Below, one piece after another: positions 61,996-64,000 of a stretch of DNA of 64,000 nt. The position numbers and the translations under genes are program-made. The notes below the pieces were generated by a model that searched no databases, was not told the origin of the DNA, and saw only the letters and a program-made list of their open reading frames with translations. Every line of letters begins with the position of its first letter. Position 1 is the first letter of the stretch. This stretch comes from Companilactobacillus kimchii DSM 13961 = JCM 10707 (lineage in GTDB: Bacteria > Bacillota > Bacilli > Lactobacillales > Lactobacillaceae), in contig NZ_AZDH01000005.1 in NCBI RefSeq assembly GCF_001435445.1, positions 124,001 through 188,000 on the forward strand, written 5' to 3'.

Positions 61996-63033
61996 ATGAA
62001 AGCAGCAACCTTTGTAGAACCAGGAAAAATGGAAATTAGAGAATATGCTAAACCAGAAATTCAAAAACCAACCGATGCAATTATTAAAATTGTTCGTGCC
62101 TGTGTTTGTGGGTCTGACCTTTGGTGGTACCGTGGTATTTCAAAACGTGAACCAGGTTCAACTGTAGGACATGAAGCAATTGGTATCATTGAAGCTGTTG
62201 GTTCAGAAGTTAAGGATGTCAAAGTAGGCGACTTTGTAATTGCTCCGTTTACACATGGTTGTGGTCACTGTGCTGCTTGTCTAGCTGGCTTTGATGGTGA
62301 TTGTTTGAACCAAGAAGCCGGTGGTAACGGTGGTTATCAAGGTGAATACTTGAGATTTACTAATGCTAACTGGGCTTTAGTTAAGATTCCTGGTCAACCA
62401 GAAGATTACTCTGATGATATGCTTAATAACTTTTTGGCTTTAGCTGATGTTATGGCAACAGGTTTTCATGCTGCAACTAGTGCCGAAGTTAAAAAAGGCG
62501 ACACTGTCGTTGTTATGGGTGATGGTGCTGTTGGTTTGAGTGGCGTTCTTTCCGCTCATCTATTAGGCGCTAAGAGAATTATCGCAATGAGTCGTCATGA
62601 AGATAGACAAAAGTTAGCTAAAGAGTTTGGTGCAACGGATATTATTCCTGAACGTGGAGATGAAGCAGTTGCCAAAGTCATGGAATTAACTGGTACCGGT
62701 GCTGATGCAGTTCTTGAATGTGTCGGAACAGAACAATCAGTTGATACAGCGATTAAAGTGGGCCGCCCTGGTGCTGTCGTTGGCCGCGTTGGTGTACCTC
62801 AAAAAGCCGAAATGAATACAAATAATCTTTTTTGGAAAAATATAGGATTACGTGGTGGAATTGCCTCAGTAACAACTGATGATAAGAATATCTTATTGGA
62901 CGCTGTTTTAAGTGGCAAAATTAATCCCGGAAAAGTCTTTACTAAGAGATTTACACTGGATGAAATTCAGGATGCATATGAAGCAATGGATAAACGTACA
63001 GCTATCAAATCCTTGATTGTTGTAAGTGATTAA
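61996..63033 (+). CDS. Zinc-dependent alcohol dehydrogenase
   Basis: This 345-aa MDR enzyme has catalytic zinc ligands Cys38 (VCGSDLW) and His59-Glu60 (VGHEAIG), structural zinc Cys89, Cys92, Cys95 and Cys103 (GCGHCAACLAGFDGDC) and VVVMGDGAVGLSGVLSAHLL as the nucleotide loop. Likely an alcohol or polyol dehydrogenase using NADP or NAD. GAGGAG RBS, 21 bp after the SDR gene. Confidence 0.93.
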   Translation: MKAATFVEPGKMEIREYAKPEIQKPTDAIIKIVRACVCGSDLWWYRGISKREPGSTVGHEAIGIIEAVGSEVKDVKVGDFVIAPFTHGCGHCAACLAGFDGDCLNQEAGGNGGYQGEYLRFTNANWALVKIPGQPEDYSDDMLNNFLALADVMATGFHAATSAEVKKGDTVVVMGDGAVGLSGVLSAHLLGAKRIIAMSRHEDRQKLAKEFGATDIIPERGDEAVAKVMELTGTGADAVLECVGTEQSVDTAIKVGRPGAVVGRVGVPQKAEMNTNNLFWKNIGLRGGIASVTTDDKNILLDAVLSGKINPGKVFTKRFTLDEIQDAYEAMDKRTAIKSLIVVSD

Positions 63034-63046
63034 TAGGAGAATAATT

Positions 63047-63643
63047 ATGAAAAAAGTTTTGATTATTGGAGCAACTGGTACGATTGGAAATGCAGTTCGT
63101 CAAACACTTTTAAATGAAACTGATGATCAATTAACTTTATTTGCTAGAAGCGCTAATCGGTTGAATGCCAGTGATCGTGAAAAAGTCATAGCTGGAGATG
63201 TAACTAAAGATGATGATTTAGATAAAGCTATCGCTGGGCAAGATGCAGTTTTTGTCGCCTTAAGTGGTAACCTTGGTAAATTTGCTAAAAAGATTGTTGC
63301 AGCAATGGATCGTAATAACGTTTCACGTTTGTTGTTCATTACGTCAATGGGTATTTATGATGAAATACCCGCTTCGATTGGTGCCAGTGGTAATTTGAGT
63401 AGTAATTCAATGCTACGTTCATATCGTGAAGCAGCGGATGTGGTTGAAGGTTCTGATTTGAATTACACAGTTATTCGCCCAGGCTGGTTTACTAATGGTC
63501 CCGTTGATTATGAAATTACAAGGAAAGGTGAACCCTTTGGAGGACATGACGTTTCAATCAGTTCAATCGCTGATTTTGTAAAGAATGCTATTGCTGATGA
63601 TAGTTACTATTCACATGATAGTGTTGGTTTAAATACAAAATAA
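63047..63643 (+). CDS. NAD(P)-binding atypical SDR protein
   Basis: This 198-aa protein: VLIIGATGTIGNAVRQTLL (~4-22), VIAGDVTKDDDLD (~48-60), RLLFITSMGIYDE (~94-106), LNYTVIRPGWFTNG. Same family as the product of 48362. Start 63047 follows TAGGAG. End of a three-gene operon. Confidence 0.9.
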   Translation: MKKVLIIGATGTIGNAVRQTLLNETDDQLTLFARSANRLNASDREKVIAGDVTKDDDLDKAIAGQDAVFVALSGNLGKFAKKIVAAMDRNNVSRLLFITSMGIYDEIPASIGASGNLSSNSMLRSYREAADVVEGSDLNYTVIRPGWFTNGPVDYEITRKGEPFGGHDVSISSIADFVKNAIADDSYYSHDSVGLNTK

Positions 63644-63644
63644 G

Positions 63645-63680
63645 AAAAAGTAGCCTCTTTGATAGAGACTACTTTTTTTT
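63645..63680. terminator. Bidirectional intrinsic terminator
   Basis: AAAAAGTAGCCTCT / AGAGACTACTTTTT stem with A/T tracts, shared by the SDR operon and the convergent small membrane-protein gene whose end it overlaps. Confidence 0.9.
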
Positions 63681-63878
63681 AGGATAAATTAGATGGTAGC
63701 AAATATAATCAAACGCGGTGACTAATAATGTGACTGAAAGAAGCCACCCGAATGGATCTTTGAAATTAAGACTGATATCAAAATTGTAAACTCCATGATT
63801 GATAGCAACATTTTTTATAGCGTATGCAATGATTAAGGCCCATAACACTGTAGTTAATATAGAAGTATACTTACGCAT
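63669..63878 (-). CDS. Small membrane protein, 69 aa
   Basis: Two hydrophobic helices (TSILTTVLWALIIAYAI and FGWLLSVTLLVTAFDYICYHL) with a basic tail (YPKKK). AAAGGAA precedes the ATG. No family recognised. Divergent from the gene starting at 63966. Confidence 0.7.
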   Translation of the reverse strand: MRKYTSILTTVLWALIIAYAIKNVAINHGVYNFDISLNFKDPFGWLLSVTLLVTAFDYICYHLIYPKKK

Positions 63879-63965
63879 ATTATCATTTCCTTTTAGTGAA
63901 ATTGTTTATAATATTAATAATAGTTTAGGAATATGCAAATTAATAGTAAAAATTGAGGTGTACGA

Positions 63966-64000
63966 ATGTTTCAACAGATGCAGTACTTTATAGCAATTGT
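63966..64000 (+). CDS. 5' end of a probable LysR-family regulator
   Basis: Only 11 codons are visible (MFQQMQYFIAI), cut by the window edge. GAGGTGTACGA precedes the ATG. The start resembles LysR-type regulators (pattern QQLxYFxAV). Divergent from the small membrane protein, a typical LysR arrangement. Confidence 0.5.
   Translation, partial: MFQQMQYFIAI

Overview
The window is AT-rich Gram-positive DNA with dense genes, strong GGAGG-type ribosome binding sites and many intrinsic terminators. Lactose/cellobiose-family PTS genes, catabolite-response-like sites, S-layer-type (SLAP-like) wall-binding repeats and many small stand-alone redox enzymes point to a lactic acid bacterium of the Lactobacillaceae. 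A Companilactobacillus-like species is my best guess, but nothing here proves the genus. No rRNA, tRNA, CRISPR array, prophage or intact insertion sequence was seen.

Layout. 1-3.0 kb: end of a beta-lactamase-fold gene, a TetR regulator, and a divergent pair of Sir2-fold genes, the second resembling the ADP-ribosylating (SirTM) class. 3.1-8.5 kb: a lactose/cellobiose-family PTS operon (IIB, IIC, IIA) with a broken GH1 phospho-glycosidase gene and a PRD-type activator. 8.5-13.7 kb: a PadR/DUF1129 pair, a DUF389 membrane protein, an orphan cellobiose-type IIC and a RibD/DHFR-fold reductase. 14.0-24.6 and 32.2-41.3 kb: two giant paralogous secreted proteins (3539 and 3013 aa), each with a signal peptide, an N-terminal head, about 20 degenerate repeats of roughly 110-130 aa, a Gly/Ser/Thr/Asn linker and 5 or 4 C-terminal SLAP-like repeats. 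Between them lies a block of redox and hydrolase genes. 41.3-44.0 kb: two RelE/HigB-type toxin-antitoxin loci, one with a nonsense mutation in the toxin. 44-64 kb: a run of oxidoreductases (MDR, AKR, SDR, flavodoxin, azoreductase, Zn-ADH, cytochrome b5 domain), each near a HxlR, LysR, Lrp or WYL regulator, plus GAPDH, MazEF, an amino acid permease and several very small genes.

How it fits together. The right half reads as an inducible stress or detoxification region in which small redox enzymes sit beside their own regulators. Three of these promoters (before 42245, 46715 and 47489) share one architecture and probably form a regulon of the LysR protein at 45713-46597. Two paralogous LysR genes (50683 and 55502) share a duplicated divergent promoter. 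The giant proteins probably coat the cell, held non-covalently through their SLAP-like repeats.

Less expected features are: a structured repeat in the 3' UTRs of three unrelated genes; a separate three-way-junction element; a candidate type I toxin-antitoxin locus with convergent overlapping RNAs at 49.2-49.45 kb; a 699-bp in-frame tandem duplication in the second giant gene; and a GH1 gene broken by what looks like a deletion between short direct repeats.
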